A stretch of DNA of 26,685 nucleotides, from contig JAPKDK010000010.1 of assembly GCA_028872645.1 (NCBI GenBank), positions 1-26,685 of the forward strand, in the 5' to 3' direction. The first letter of the stretch is position 1; each line of letters begins with the position of its first letter. The position numbers and the translations under genes were made by a program. The notes beneath the pieces are model-generated. The model saw nothing but the letters and a program-made list of their open reading frames with translations. It ran no database searches and was not told where the DNA came from. Of the stretch, positions 1 to 7,661 are shown piece after piece. This DNA comes from Verrucomicrobiota bacterium. GTDB lineage: Bacteria > Verrucomicrobiota > Verrucomicrobiia > Limisphaerales > UBA1100.

Positions 1-48
1 CGCGACGGCGATGACACAGAAGGTCAGTATGTAAAGCGGTGTCTTCAT
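1..48 (-). CDS. 5' end of an exported protein gene, cut by window edge
   Basis: An ATG at 46-48 on the minus strand opens a frame that reads MKTPLYILTFCVIAVA and then leaves the window. The lysine followed by an uninterrupted hydrophobic run is the start of a signal peptide or membrane anchor. Only 16 residues are visible, so the product cannot be named. The start lies 7 bases downstream of the stop of the methyltransferase relic at 56-58. The two exported enzymes upstream (phosphatase and sulfatase) also begin with MKT signal peptides, so another exported hydrolase is possible, but that is only inference. Confidence 0.45.
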   Translation of the reverse strand, partial: MKTPLYILTFCVIAVA

Positions 49-55
49 TGTGTTC

Positions 56-190
56 TCATGTACTAAACGCCTCGTCAATGCGATCGAGCGCCTTCTGTAC
101 GACGAACTTGCCTATGAGGTATTCGAAGGCATCGCCGAGCACGTCGGCCTCGGTGTCCTCCAGCTGGAAATCGATTGCATCTAGATAGTG
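56..190 (-). pseudogene. Relic of a type I restriction-modification methyltransferase (HsdM)
   Basis: Directly after the TAA of the phosphatase gene, in the same frame, 44 codons remain open to a TGA at 56-58. They contain ADVLGDAFEYLIGKF, which closely matches the conserved HsdM stretch 'DVLGDAYEYLI..F' found just before the AdoMet-binding part of type I N6-adenine methyltransferases. In intact HsdM this is followed by a K-x-G-E/Q-F-Y-T-P segment. Here it is replaced by VVQKALDRIDEAFST and a stop. There is no start codon in this frame and no catalytic NPPF motif. It therefore looks like a short internal piece left after deletion or recombination. The assignment rests on one motif recalled from the family, so confidence is moderate. 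Confidence 0.45.
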
Positions 191-2047
191 TTAGTCCATT
201 CCCAGTACGTATGTTTCAGAATAGCGCAAGGCGCCGGTGTAGGCATCGTGAAACTGGAAGATCACCTGCGGATGCGGGAAGGCAAACCAGCGCTCGCCAT
301 TCCGTTCCACAGGGTTGTTGAAGACGTTGTTCACTTGCACCACGCAGTAGTGCGGGAAGGTGCGGTTGGCGCGTGGGATGTCCTCCATCGCGTAGCTGCT
401 CCAGCGGATATCGCAGGCGCGTGGACCGTACTTGAACTTGCCGTTGACCGGTCGTCCGCCTTCATCCTTCATCGGCGCATGATTGATGGAGTTGTGTGGA
501 CCACTTGCAAATTCATAGACGTTATCGGTGATCTTAATGGCGAAGCTGTTGTGCAGATCGCCAGTGAGCACAAAGACTCCCTTGTCGAGCTTGTCCCAAA
601 AATCGATTAGTTCCTCACGTTCCTTCAGGAACACCGTCCACGCATCATCCTTCTTGATGGTGAGCTGCTTGTCATCCCCACCCCCGCTGCCCACGTGCGG
701 CACCATGAAATTCACTGAGGAGACTATGAAGATAAAATCAGCCTTACTCTCGCTAATGCTGTCCTTAAGCCACTTCAGCTGTTGTTTGCCTAGCATGGTG
801 GCCTTGGGGTTTGCCGGTTTGTCTACATTATGAAGGCTGCGGTGTGAACGGGTGTCGAGGAGGAAGAAGTCGCAATTAGACACGCTGAACTTGCCGTAAC
901 AACGGCGGCCAATTGAGTAGCCCGCATCACCGTCAGCCTTGGCCGGTGGATGGATGCGGACTTTGGTGGGGCTAAGCACCTCCACGATGTCATATACTGC
1001 AGAATTCGGATTGCCCGGTTCGCCATCAAGCTTGGCATCGGGCACGCCGGCTGTGGGAGTGCCCCAGTGCACGTGCAGGTTGCCCAGCTCCTTATAGTTT
1101 AGTTTTGTAAAATCCGCCTCGGGATCCTCAAGCACATCGCTGCCTTTCTTGAACTTGCCGGTGCCAAACCACGCGGATGTATTATGCTGCACGGGGTTGG
1201 CCCACGCGAGGTAGTCGAACCACGCTTTAGTGGCGATATCCCGGAAGACGGCGCGGCGATTGACGTAGCCCGCTTCGCCTGTTCCGTAGATGTCATTTAT
1301 CAGTTCGTGGTCGTCCGCAGTGTAGAAGGAGGGCACATGACGATGCCATTCACTCAGGTTGCGGCCACGCTCGAGGTAGGTTTTATAATTTTCCCAAACA
1401 CCCACCACCGTCGGTGCCTTTTGAACAATGCGTGGTGCCTGTAGCATTGTGTCGAGGCCGACTTGGCGTAGCCAGTCTTTCGGAGAATAATCGCGGCGTT
1501 GCTCATAGAGCCAGTCGCCATTGAGGATAGCGAAGTTGATGTCGTCGCGCACTTTTGCATTCAACGTTTTAAACACGGGTACAGTTGGCCCTGCGCTGTC
1601 GCCGCCTCCGCCTTGATTGTTACCACAGGCAAACTCGAATTTAAAATTGAAGAGTCCCTTGGGGTTACCCTTCGGATTCTTAAAATCTACTGCGCGTGGC
1701 ATGGTGCGGAAAGAGCCCTCCAGCTGATGATCAGCGATACGGTAGTAATAACGCGTATTGGGTTGTAGCTTGTTGATCGTGATGATGGCTGTGTTATCAC
1801 GCGTAATGTCGGTCGTCTCAATCGATGCTTCCCGCGTAAACATTCCTTTCTTGGTGCCGTAAAGAACCCTTACCTTGCCAGGCCGTTCGGTGCGCACCCA
1901 CAGGCTCATGGAATCGGGCGCTGGCCGGCCAAGCATTGGCCCGTGGGTCACACGCGTCTCGGTGGGCTTGCCATCCCGTAGCTGGGCATGTGTTTCGAGG
2001 GCTAGATTCAGGCTTAGTCCAAGCAGAAGGGTAAATGTAGTTTTCAT
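191..2047 (-). CDS. Exported PhoD-like alkaline phosphatase / phosphodiesterase (metallophosphatase)
   Basis: Predicted secreted metal-dependent phosphoesterase of the PhoD family, which releases phosphate from phosphomono- or diesters. The 618-residue product starts with a signal peptide (about residues 1-21). An Fn3-like PhoD N-terminal domain follows at about 32-118, with the typical SLWVRT strand and LQPNTRYYYRI. The catalytic metallophosphatase domain then shows FACGNN (139-144), NGDW (176-179), DDHE (245-248), LLDTRSHR (396-403) and GDLH (496-499), the expected metal-ligand blocks. The DDHE block is preceded by FYTA rather than the more usual W, so it is a divergent member. The start is set by the signal peptide; a promoter-like element lies just upstream. 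It sits downstream of the sulfatase on the same strand with a 157-base gap, so it is probably transcribed at least partly on its own. Family call is firm; substrate unknown. Confidence 0.85.
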   Translation of the reverse strand: MKTTFTLLLGLSLNLALETHAQLRDGKPTETRVTHGPMLGRPAPDSMSLWVRTERPGKVRVLYGTKKGMFTREASIETTDITRDNTAIITINKLQPNTRYYYRIADHQLEGSFRTMPRAVDFKNPKGNPKGLFNFKFEFACGNNQGGGGDSAGPTVPVFKTLNAKVRDDINFAILNGDWLYEQRRDYSPKDWLRQVGLDTMLQAPRIVQKAPTVVGVWENYKTYLERGRNLSEWHRHVPSFYTADDHELINDIYGTGEAGYVNRRAVFRDIATKAWFDYLAWANPVQHNTSAWFGTGKFKKGSDVLEDPEADFTKLNYKELGNLHVHWGTPTAGVPDAKLDGEPGNPNSAVYDIVEVLSPTKVRIHPPAKADGDAGYSIGRRCYGKFSVSNCDFFLLDTRSHRSLHNVDKPANPKATMLGKQQLKWLKDSISESKADFIFIVSSVNFMVPHVGSGGGDDKQLTIKKDDAWTVFLKEREELIDFWDKLDKGVFVLTGDLHNSFAIKITDNVYEFASGPHNSINHAPMKDEGGRPVNGKFKYGPRACDIRWSSYAMEDIPRANRTFPHYCVVQVNNVFNNPVERNGERWFAFPHPQVIFQFHDAYTGALRYSETYVLGMD

Positions 2048-2068
2048 AAATAAAATGCGGTTGCCCGG

Positions 2069-2097
2069 AAGATAGAGGCAGAATGCAGACTGCGCAA
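2069..2097 (-). promoter_or_regulatory. Candidate sigma-70-type promoter of the PhoD-like gene
   Basis: On the minus strand, TTGCGC (2092-2097) and TATCTT (2069-2074) are separated by 17 bases. The -10-like box ends 21 bases before the ATG at 2047. Spacing and position are right for a housekeeping promoter, but both boxes are imperfect and no alignment supports them. The rest of the 2048-2205 gap shows no clear gene or terminator. Confidence 0.3.
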
Positions 2098-2205
2098 TAC
2101 TCCGGTGTTACATGAAGACTCTCCGAAGAAGGAGGGGGTGATTATTCTGAAACTTCGTGGTCATTTCCTCGGACAATACCTTCGCGATGGCGATTTGGCC
2201 GAGGG

Positions 2206-3753
2206 TCACTCTTTTAGCGTAGAAGGTCTGGGCATATTAGCTGCGAAAGGCGCTTTAGTGCGGTGTAGTTCCGTAATAGCCTTCTTGCGAAAGGCAATGA
2301 GACGCTTGGCGTGTAACGGATCAAGGGCAAGGTTAGTCAATTCCTCCGGATCCCGATCCAAATCGTATAATTCTTCCATCTCACCTTTAATCAGATTGCG
2401 TACATATTTGTAACGCCCTTCAGCTAACATCACGTACCACGGCACTCCTGGCCCGTGGTAGAGCTTCGGATCATCCACTGCGGGAATCTGTGCCGTAACC
2501 GACCCATATATCTTGCCTGTGTGGACCAACATAGCCGGAGCGATACGTTTGGATTTGGGGTCTTCCAACAAAGGGCTTAAATCTTGCCCATGCATTTTCC
2601 AAGGTAGCGGCAAACCTGCCTGTGCGAAAAAAGTAGGCGGCAAATCCACTCCACTCACCGGCTCGGTCACCACCCGTCCGGCAGTCTTTTTGGATTTACC
2701 CAGCGGTGGACGGATAATAAGAGGAGCACCCACCGTTGCGTGATAGGGCCCCACTTTCGATTTAAAGCCATGTTGTCCCCAAGCAAAACCCTGGTCTGAG
2801 GTAAAAACTACCAACGTATTTTCATCCTGCCCACTTTTCTTCAACGCCTCTAAAACACGCCCGACCCCTTCATCGATCGCCAATACCCCCTCGTGGTATT
2901 GTTTGATCCATTCCCGGAGGGGCTTGCCGGGAATATCCCTCATCCCAACTGGCCCTAATTCGCGCACCTTTTTTTCCACTGGCTCTCCCTTCTTGGGCTC
3001 CCAGTGTTCCATCTTCTGGACATACTTCGGCTTTCCTGGGCGTGGTGGATAAACATCCTTGGGCAAAGGCACCTTGGCCGCCTTGTGAGTGCCCTTATGC
3101 CGATCAGCTGGAGTGAAGGGTCCGTGCACAGCCCCGTAACATAGCCAGAGATACCAAGGCTTCTTTGCATCTCGACCTTTGCCATTGATAAAGTCGACCG
3201 CCCATTTTGTGTAGTTATCGGTGGTATAACCCTTGACCAATTTTGCGGTGCCCCCGTTGAATTCAGTCAATTGATCGTAATAATAATTCGGTGAGTTCTC
3301 CACGTATTTCGGCCGGTTCCAAATAATCTGGTAATCCCAATCTCGACCAAACCCGCCATCCACACCGGTATGCCATTTCCCAATCTGTGCTGTTACGTAA
3401 CCATGTTGACGAAACACAGCCGGCCAGAAAGGGCACTGTTTGGGATCATAAGCACTCCCGGGGTACTTGCCCTCCATACGCATAGACTCTACTCCATGCT
3501 GATGGTGACCGGTCAGCATGGTGGCCCGCGATGGCATACACCAGGAACCGATATAAGCCCGTGAAAATCTGACACCTGTTTTCGCCAGGGCATCAATATT
3601 CGGGGTCCTCACAAAATCGAATGCGTCCTCATAACATCCTACAGTCCTAGTGGATTGATCATCGGTATAAATGAATAAAATATTTGGCCGAGCTTCTGCC
3701 GTCAAAAGAAGAGGCAGATACAAACAGAATAGGACCGTGAGTAGAGTTTTCAT
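2206..3753 (-). CDS. Exported sulfatase (formylglycine-dependent, S1 family)
   Basis: Predicted arylsulfatase-type enzyme that removes sulfate esters, probably from a sulfated polysaccharide, in the periplasm or outside. The 515-residue protein has a signal peptide (about 1-21) and the full S1 sulfatase layout. The metal ligands DD are at 31-32. The signature CMPSRATMLTG is at 72-82, whose C72 would be converted to formylglycine by an FGE- or anSME-type enzyme encoded elsewhere. GKWH is at 125-128, H210 lies in YGAVHGPF, and TSDQG with D320 and Q321 is followed by H328. The length is normal for the family. The gene looks more AT-rich at third positions than the GDPD and lipid genes beside it, which may indicate transfer. 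No dedicated neighbours reveal the glycan substrate. A candidate promoter lies about 80 bases upstream. Confidence 0.92.
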   Translation of the reverse strand: MKTLLTVLFCLYLPLLLTAEARPNILFIYTDDQSTRTVGCYEDAFDFVRTPNIDALAKTGVRFSRAYIGSWCMPSRATMLTGHHQHGVESMRMEGKYPGSAYDPKQCPFWPAVFRQHGYVTAQIGKWHTGVDGGFGRDWDYQIIWNRPKYVENSPNYYYDQLTEFNGGTAKLVKGYTTDNYTKWAVDFINGKGRDAKKPWYLWLCYGAVHGPFTPADRHKGTHKAAKVPLPKDVYPPRPGKPKYVQKMEHWEPKKGEPVEKKVRELGPVGMRDIPGKPLREWIKQYHEGVLAIDEGVGRVLEALKKSGQDENTLVVFTSDQGFAWGQHGFKSKVGPYHATVGAPLIIRPPLGKSKKTAGRVVTEPVSGVDLPPTFFAQAGLPLPWKMHGQDLSPLLEDPKSKRIAPAMLVHTGKIYGSVTAQIPAVDDPKLYHGPGVPWYVMLAEGRYKYVRNLIKGEMEELYDLDRDPEELTNLALDPLHAKRLIAFRKKAITELHRTKAPFAANMPRPSTLKE

Positions 3754-3835
3754 TACTGAGAGAACCCTAACTCGCCACCTTGATTCAGGGAAGCTCAGAG
3801 AATCCTCATTACCCGCTCCGATTTCGATCTAGCCC

Positions 3836-3863
3836 ATTATATTAAGATTTATCGGACGTAAAT
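3836..3863 (-). promoter_or_regulatory. Candidate promoter of the sulfatase gene
   Basis: The minus strand has a perfect TATAAT at 3836-3841 inside an AT-rich stretch. A weak -35-like ATTTAC lies at 3858-3863 with a 16-base spacer. The element sits in the 131-base gap between the sulfatase start and the end of the upstream GDPD gene and would give a leader of roughly 75 bases. A perfect -10 box can occur by chance in AT-rich DNA, so support is modest. No terminator was seen in this gap. Confidence 0.3.
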
Positions 3864-3884
3864 TTGATTTCGTTTTGTTGGTGA

Positions 3885-4703
3885 TCATTTTTTGATGTTT
3901 TCGCGTATGAAGGCTGGGCGGTCAGTGGTGATCCCTTGGAAGTCGGTATTTTTAAGTTGGCGGGCTTGGGTGGGGGTGTTGATGGTCCAGGCAAAGAGGC
4001 CGAGTTTTTGGCGGCGGGATTGGGTGCGGATTTGGCGGAGGTAGGCGGCGAAGGCGGGGGTGTTGATTTGGCCTTTGAAGCCGATGTTGATGCCGTCGAG
4101 GTGGGCGGCTTTTGCGTCGGCGAGGGTGGGAGCGATGACGGGCCATTGGGTGGTCACGGGGTTTTGTTTTAAATGTTTGAGGTAAAACACTTCGAGCGCA
4201 GGCAGGCGTTTTTTGGCGGCGGTGCAGACTTCGAGTGAGAAGGCAATGATGGCGGTTTGGGCGGCGGGAGTTTTGGTTTTGGCCAATAGTGTTGCAAGGG
4301 GCGGGACGATCTCGGGGCCGCATTTGATTTCAATGAAGAGGCGTTTGCTTTTTGGGATGGTTTTTAAAACTTGTTCGAGCGAGGGGATGGGTTCGCCTTT
4401 CCATTTCGGGGCTTTCCACGCGCCGGCGTCTAGCTTGCGCAGTTGCGCCCAGGTTTGCTCGTGCACGAGACCGCGGTGGCCGGTGGTGCGGCCGGTGTCT
4501 TGGTCGTGAATCACGACGATTTTTTTGTCACGCGAAAGGTACACGTCGATCTCCACGGCATCGGCGTTACGCTTCCACGCGAGGTTCACGGCAGCAAGGG
4601 TGTTTTCCGGCGCGTCATGCGAGGCCCCGCGATGGGCAATGATTTCCACGGCAGGGAGCGCAGGAACAAGGATGAGCAGGATGGACAGGATGGTGAATTT
4701 CAT
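3885..4703 (-). CDS. Exported glycerophosphodiester phosphodiesterase (GDPD)
   Basis: Predicted enzyme that hydrolyses glycerophosphodiesters (deacylated phospholipid head groups) to glycerol-3-phosphate and an alcohol. The 272-residue product has a signal peptide (about 1-18). The TIM-barrel GDPD motifs follow: HRG (24-26), PENT (32-35), EID with metal ligands E51 and D53, and HD (66-67, catalytic histidine). The C-terminal strand motifs GLFAWTIN and GITTDRP close the barrel. The length matches small bacterial periplasmic GDPDs. It begins 30 bases after the stop of the MlaA-hydrolase gene on the same strand, so the two are probably cotranscribed. Together they suggest turnover of envelope phospholipids: the hydrolase could deacylate lipid and GDPD split the remaining diester. 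That link is inference; the family call is firm. Confidence 0.93.
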   Translation of the reverse strand: MKFTILSILLILVPALPAVEIIAHRGASHDAPENTLAAVNLAWKRNADAVEIDVYLSRDKKIVVIHDQDTGRTTGHRGLVHEQTWAQLRKLDAGAWKAPKWKGEPIPSLEQVLKTIPKSKRLFIEIKCGPEIVPPLATLLAKTKTPAAQTAIIAFSLEVCTAAKKRLPALEVFYLKHLKQNPVTTQWPVIAPTLADAKAAHLDGINIGFKGQINTPAFAAYLRQIRTQSRRQKLGLFAWTINTPTQARQLKNTDFQGITTDRPAFIRENIKK

Positions 4704-4733
4704 GTTGTGACTGCGGCGGCTGGCTCGGCCGAT

Positions 4734-6554
4734 TTATTTCCGGCGAATCACTTCACTAATGGCTCGGTAGACTTTTGGCTTCCAGAGTTGGCCCATGTGG
4801 CCGCCTTTTTCGTTGTAGGTGATTTGGTTTGGGAAGTTGGCGCGGAACCAGTTGAGGTGTTCATCGCTGAGGAGGAAGTCGTTGCTGGTGAGGACGAGGT
4901 GGAGGCTTTTGGCAGCGATGGCGCCTGCTTGGCGTTGGCGGAGGTCGCTGGCGTTGGGGAGGGCTGTGGGGGGGATGGCCTGTTGGGCGAGGTGGGGGGT
5001 GAGAATTTTGGTGAAATAATCTTCCCAGCTGAGGGCGTTGACGCGCTTATATAAACGGCGGCGGGCGGCGAGGTCGCGTCCGTCGAGGTTGAGGTGGCCG
5101 GAGAGGATGGCTTGGCGGAGGGTGATGCGGTAGCTGAGGCCAATCAGATACGATGCTTCGGCATCGGTGAAGGGCATGCCGGCGCCTTGCTTGGGGGTTT
5201 GCTTTTGGTTGACGGCAATTTTGAGCAGCGCGGTTTGGCGGAGGGCGCGGGTGTCTTTGCCGGGCGTGCGGTAGAGGCGATCAAGCGCCTTGAGGCCGTG
5301 AACGAGGTCGAGGGGCGGATTGATGGCAACGGCGTGTTCGTAAGTATCAGGCGGGCTGGTGGCGGCGAGGTTGAGGGTGTACCATGCGCCCATAGAGAAC
5401 CCGAGCAACGATTGGCCGGTGACGTGGCATGCAACCTGTTTGGCGGTGAGATGGGTGGTGACGGCTTTTTGGACGGCGCGGATGGCGGCGAGGTCGTGCG
5501 GCATATAGCCGGGCAAATAATCGGCGGGGGCACTGCGAATGAATTCCCAGTTAAAATTATTGCTGATGCAGATGACGTGGTAGCCTTCGGTGTGCGCCTG
5601 CTCGGCGAGGGCGAGGGCGCGGGTGCTCAGCCGGTGGCCACCGAGGCCAGGGAGGATCCACGCGATGGGCGCGCGTTTTTTTTGCAGCCACAGGGAAACG
5701 GTGAGGGGCCGGGCGAAACCTTCTGGATTTATTTCGAGTTCATCGGCGAGCTTGGCGAAGTCCTGATTTTTTGGGCGCGAATAAACCGCCATCAACGTTT
5801 GCGTTTGGCCGGTGTCCTCATGTTTGCCACCGAGCTGGCGGTCGCGCACTTGGGCGTCGCGCTTGAGAGTGAAGTTCATTTTGGCGAGTTCGTACGGGTC
5901 GTACTCGGTCTTGAGCATTTGCAGGAGGGCGCGGCTGCTAAACGAAATGTGGTTGAAGCCCATACCGAATCTGGCGGCGGGCACGAGCGAGGCGGGATCG
6001 AGACCCAACCCAGTGGCACTGCCAAACACATCGCGCTCGGAGGAGGAGCCCAATAGCGGCACGTACAAATATATTTTCGATTCCCAACCCCAATGGCCGA
6101 ACACTTGGCCGAGGTCTTCGCTGGTGTTGGCGAGTTTGTATTTGTGCGTGGCAGGATCGCCGAGGCCGCCCACGCCGAGGGTGGTGTTGATGAGAAACCG
6201 CTTGGTCTCCGTGCCGGCACCGGTCCATTTGGCCTGCAATAAATTACTAACTAGCCGCAGCGGAAAAAACAGGTTGTTGCGAAAATTACGAATGCCCGTG
6301 CGGGCGGGCTTTGGCACGAGGGTGTTGTAAACGCCGGTGGCGGGTTCCACGGCCACGGCAAACAAAAATTCATTGAGCGCGAAGGAGGCGCGGTTCACCG
6401 GCTCGATGGGATCGGTCATCGAGGGAGCCATCAGCAGGACGTCGCTGGGTTCGGAGGGGTCGGGCAGCGAGTAGGCGCGCGGCGCGGAGCATCCCGTGCC
6501 GAGCAGTCCGAGGCAAACAACCAGCAGGGCTAGGGATGGAAAAATAATACGCAT
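4734..6554 (-). CDS. MlaA/VacJ lipoprotein fused to an alpha/beta hydrolase
   Basis: Two-domain envelope protein, numbered from the alternative upstream start at 6614. The chosen start (M21, 6552-6554) opens the signal sequence and leaves a lipoprotein-like LGTGC (cysteine 42), though the -3 residue is not the usual leucine. Residues about 66-260 are an MlaA domain, beginning DPIEPVNRASFALNE and continuing with NTTLGVGGLGDPA and VPLLGSSSERD. In Gram-negative bacteria MlaA removes misplaced phospholipid from the outer leaflet of the outer membrane. Residues about 305-626 are an alpha/beta hydrolase with oxyanion-type LPGLGG (321-326), nucleophile elbow GFSMG (S407), acid candidate D579 and GGHMG (H606), a plausible complete triad. 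The usual MlaA is about 250 residues, so this is a true fusion in one open frame. It lies just before GDPD. The substrate is unknown; a lipase or lysophospholipase role is inference. Confidence 0.8.
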   Translation of the reverse strand: MRIIFPSLALLVVCLGLLGTGCSAPRAYSLPDPSEPSDVLLMAPSMTDPIEPVNRASFALNEFLFAVAVEPATGVYNTLVPKPARTGIRNFRNNLFFPLRLVSNLLQAKWTGAGTETKRFLINTTLGVGGLGDPATHKYKLANTSEDLGQVFGHWGWESKIYLYVPLLGSSSERDVFGSATGLGLDPASLVPAARFGMGFNHISFSSRALLQMLKTEYDPYELAKMNFTLKRDAQVRDRQLGGKHEDTGQTQTLMAVYSRPKNQDFAKLADELEINPEGFARPLTVSLWLQKKRAPIAWILPGLGGHRLSTRALALAEQAHTEGYHVICISNNFNWEFIRSAPADYLPGYMPHDLAAIRAVQKAVTTHLTAKQVACHVTGQSLLGFSMGAWYTLNLAATSPPDTYEHAVAINPPLDLVHGLKALDRLYRTPGKDTRALRQTALLKIAVNQKQTPKQGAGMPFTDAEASYLIGLSYRITLRQAILSGHLNLDGRDLAARRRLYKRVNALSWEDYFTKILTPHLAQQAIPPTALPNASDLRQRQAGAIAAKSLHLVLTSNDFLLSDEHLNWFRANFPNQITYNEKGGHMGQLWKPKVYRAISEVIRRK

Positions 6555-6638
6555 AAGCAAATTATAACGACGCGGATAGCGCGGATAATTGCCCGGACGT
6601 GTCATAAATAGCAAGCCATGGCGGTGGGGAAATAAAAT

Positions 6639-7580
6639 TTATGGGCCGAATATTTTACAGTTGGGCAATGCCTTGCGCAGGGCCGCGGCTTGTGCGGGCG
6701 GGATGGGGCAATGTTTGATGGAAAGAAAACGCAGCTTCGCGAGGCCATGCAGCGGCGTTGGGTCGGTCACTTTGTTGGAGGAAAGCACGAGGCGGCGGAG
6801 TTGGGTGAGGCGCGCGAGGGGTTTGAGATCGGTTACGCCGCAGTTTGCCAGTTCCAGCACTTCAAGGCGGGAAAGGTTTTCCAGGGGCTGCAAATCGTTG
6901 ATGGCGGGATTTATGGCGAGCTGAAGCTCGCGCATGGCGGTGAGGTTAGCCAGCGGCTTGAGGTCGGCAATGCGGTTTTCGTACGCAAAGAGCTTTTCCA
7001 ATTTCGCAAGGCCGGCCAGCGGCGCGAGATTGGAAAGCCCGTTTCGGCCGAGATCCACCTCGCGCAGCGCGGCGCATTGGGTCAGCGGGGCAAGATCGTG
7101 CAATTGCATTGAGGCCAGATCGAGAGTAGTCACCCTCGCCCAATCGGCGGGCACGAGCGAAGCAGTTTTGGTTTTGCCAAGCCCATTGCGGATCGCGGCG
7201 TTCAACCGTTCGGTGGGCGACCAGTGCTTGGGTTTTTGTTTGGGAGTTGCCTTGGGCTTCTTCGCCGCGACTTTGGGCGGGTGCTTTTCAACCCATTCCG
7301 CCACCCGCTTTTTGGCTTCCGCGATTTGCCGGGCCGTCATCGTGTCCGCGCAGTCGCTGAGGTTTTCTCCGGCAATCACATTGCCATTGGTGGCGGCGAT
7401 GGCATACCACTGATATGCTCGCACCAAATCCGCTTTGCCCTCATCGGGCATCTCGTAGAGGCAACCCAAGTCATACTGGGCATTCACATCGCCGCGAGCC
7501 GCTTTTTTTTCCAGCTTATCTGCTTCTGATGAGCAGCCCACGGCGAACAGGCCGAACACGAGGATCCAAAAATAGCGCAT
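6639..7580 (-). CDS. Lipoprotein with Sel1-like repeat and leucine-rich repeats
   Basis: Putative surface or periplasmic lipoprotein of 313 residues. The start at 7578-7580 is preferred over 7613 because it opens directly into the signal sequence MRYFWILVFGLFAVGC, with lipobox AVGC (C16). Residues about 22-68 look like a Sel1/TPR-type repeat pair (AQYDLGCLYEM, AYQWYAIAATNGN). A Lys/Pro/Ala-rich linker covers about 100-120. About 148-290 hold 21-23-residue internalin-like leucine-rich repeats with the phase 'L..L..L..N.I.DL.PL..L'. Such repeats bind protein or glycan partners; no catalytic motif is present. It sits between the MlaA-hydrolase gene (85 bases to its chosen start) and the broken flippase gene on the same strand. 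Its partner and role are unknown. Confidence 0.75.
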   Translation of the reverse strand: MRYFWILVFGLFAVGCSSEADKLEKKAARGDVNAQYDLGCLYEMPDEGKADLVRAYQWYAIAATNGNVIAGENLSDCADTMTARQIAEAKKRVAEWVEKHPPKVAAKKPKATPKQKPKHWSPTERLNAAIRNGLGKTKTASLVPADWARVTTLDLASMQLHDLAPLTQCAALREVDLGRNGLSNLAPLAGLAKLEKLFAYENRIADLKPLANLTAMRELQLAINPAINDLQPLENLSRLEVLELANCGVTDLKPLARLTQLRRLVLSSNKVTDPTPLHGLAKLRFLSIKHCPIPPAQAAALRKALPNCKIFGP

Positions 7581-7661
7581 GCCGCAGTGTGGAAATCGTT
7601 GAAGAAAAAGCAATCTTTGTTAGCATAATTCCTCGGCTTGGGTTTTCGCGCGCAGCGATTT

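Noticed and set aside
56..2047. Read-through fusion of the PhoD-like protein with the HsdM-like fragment
   Set aside because: They share a frame, but a TAA separates them and the phosphatase already reaches its normal end. The fragment adds no sensible domain.
2105..2205. Possible small peptide frame between the sulfatase and PhoD-like genes (minus strand, ends near 2113)
   Set aside because: About 30 codons with no recognisable motif or ribosome site. Promoter-like elements explain part of the gap better.
5094..6056. Plus-strand open frame (320 codons) opposite the MlaA-hydrolase gene
   Set aside because: Low-complexity Gly/Ala/Glu-rich product caused by GC-rich third positions; the minus strand has clear MlaA and hydrolase motifs.
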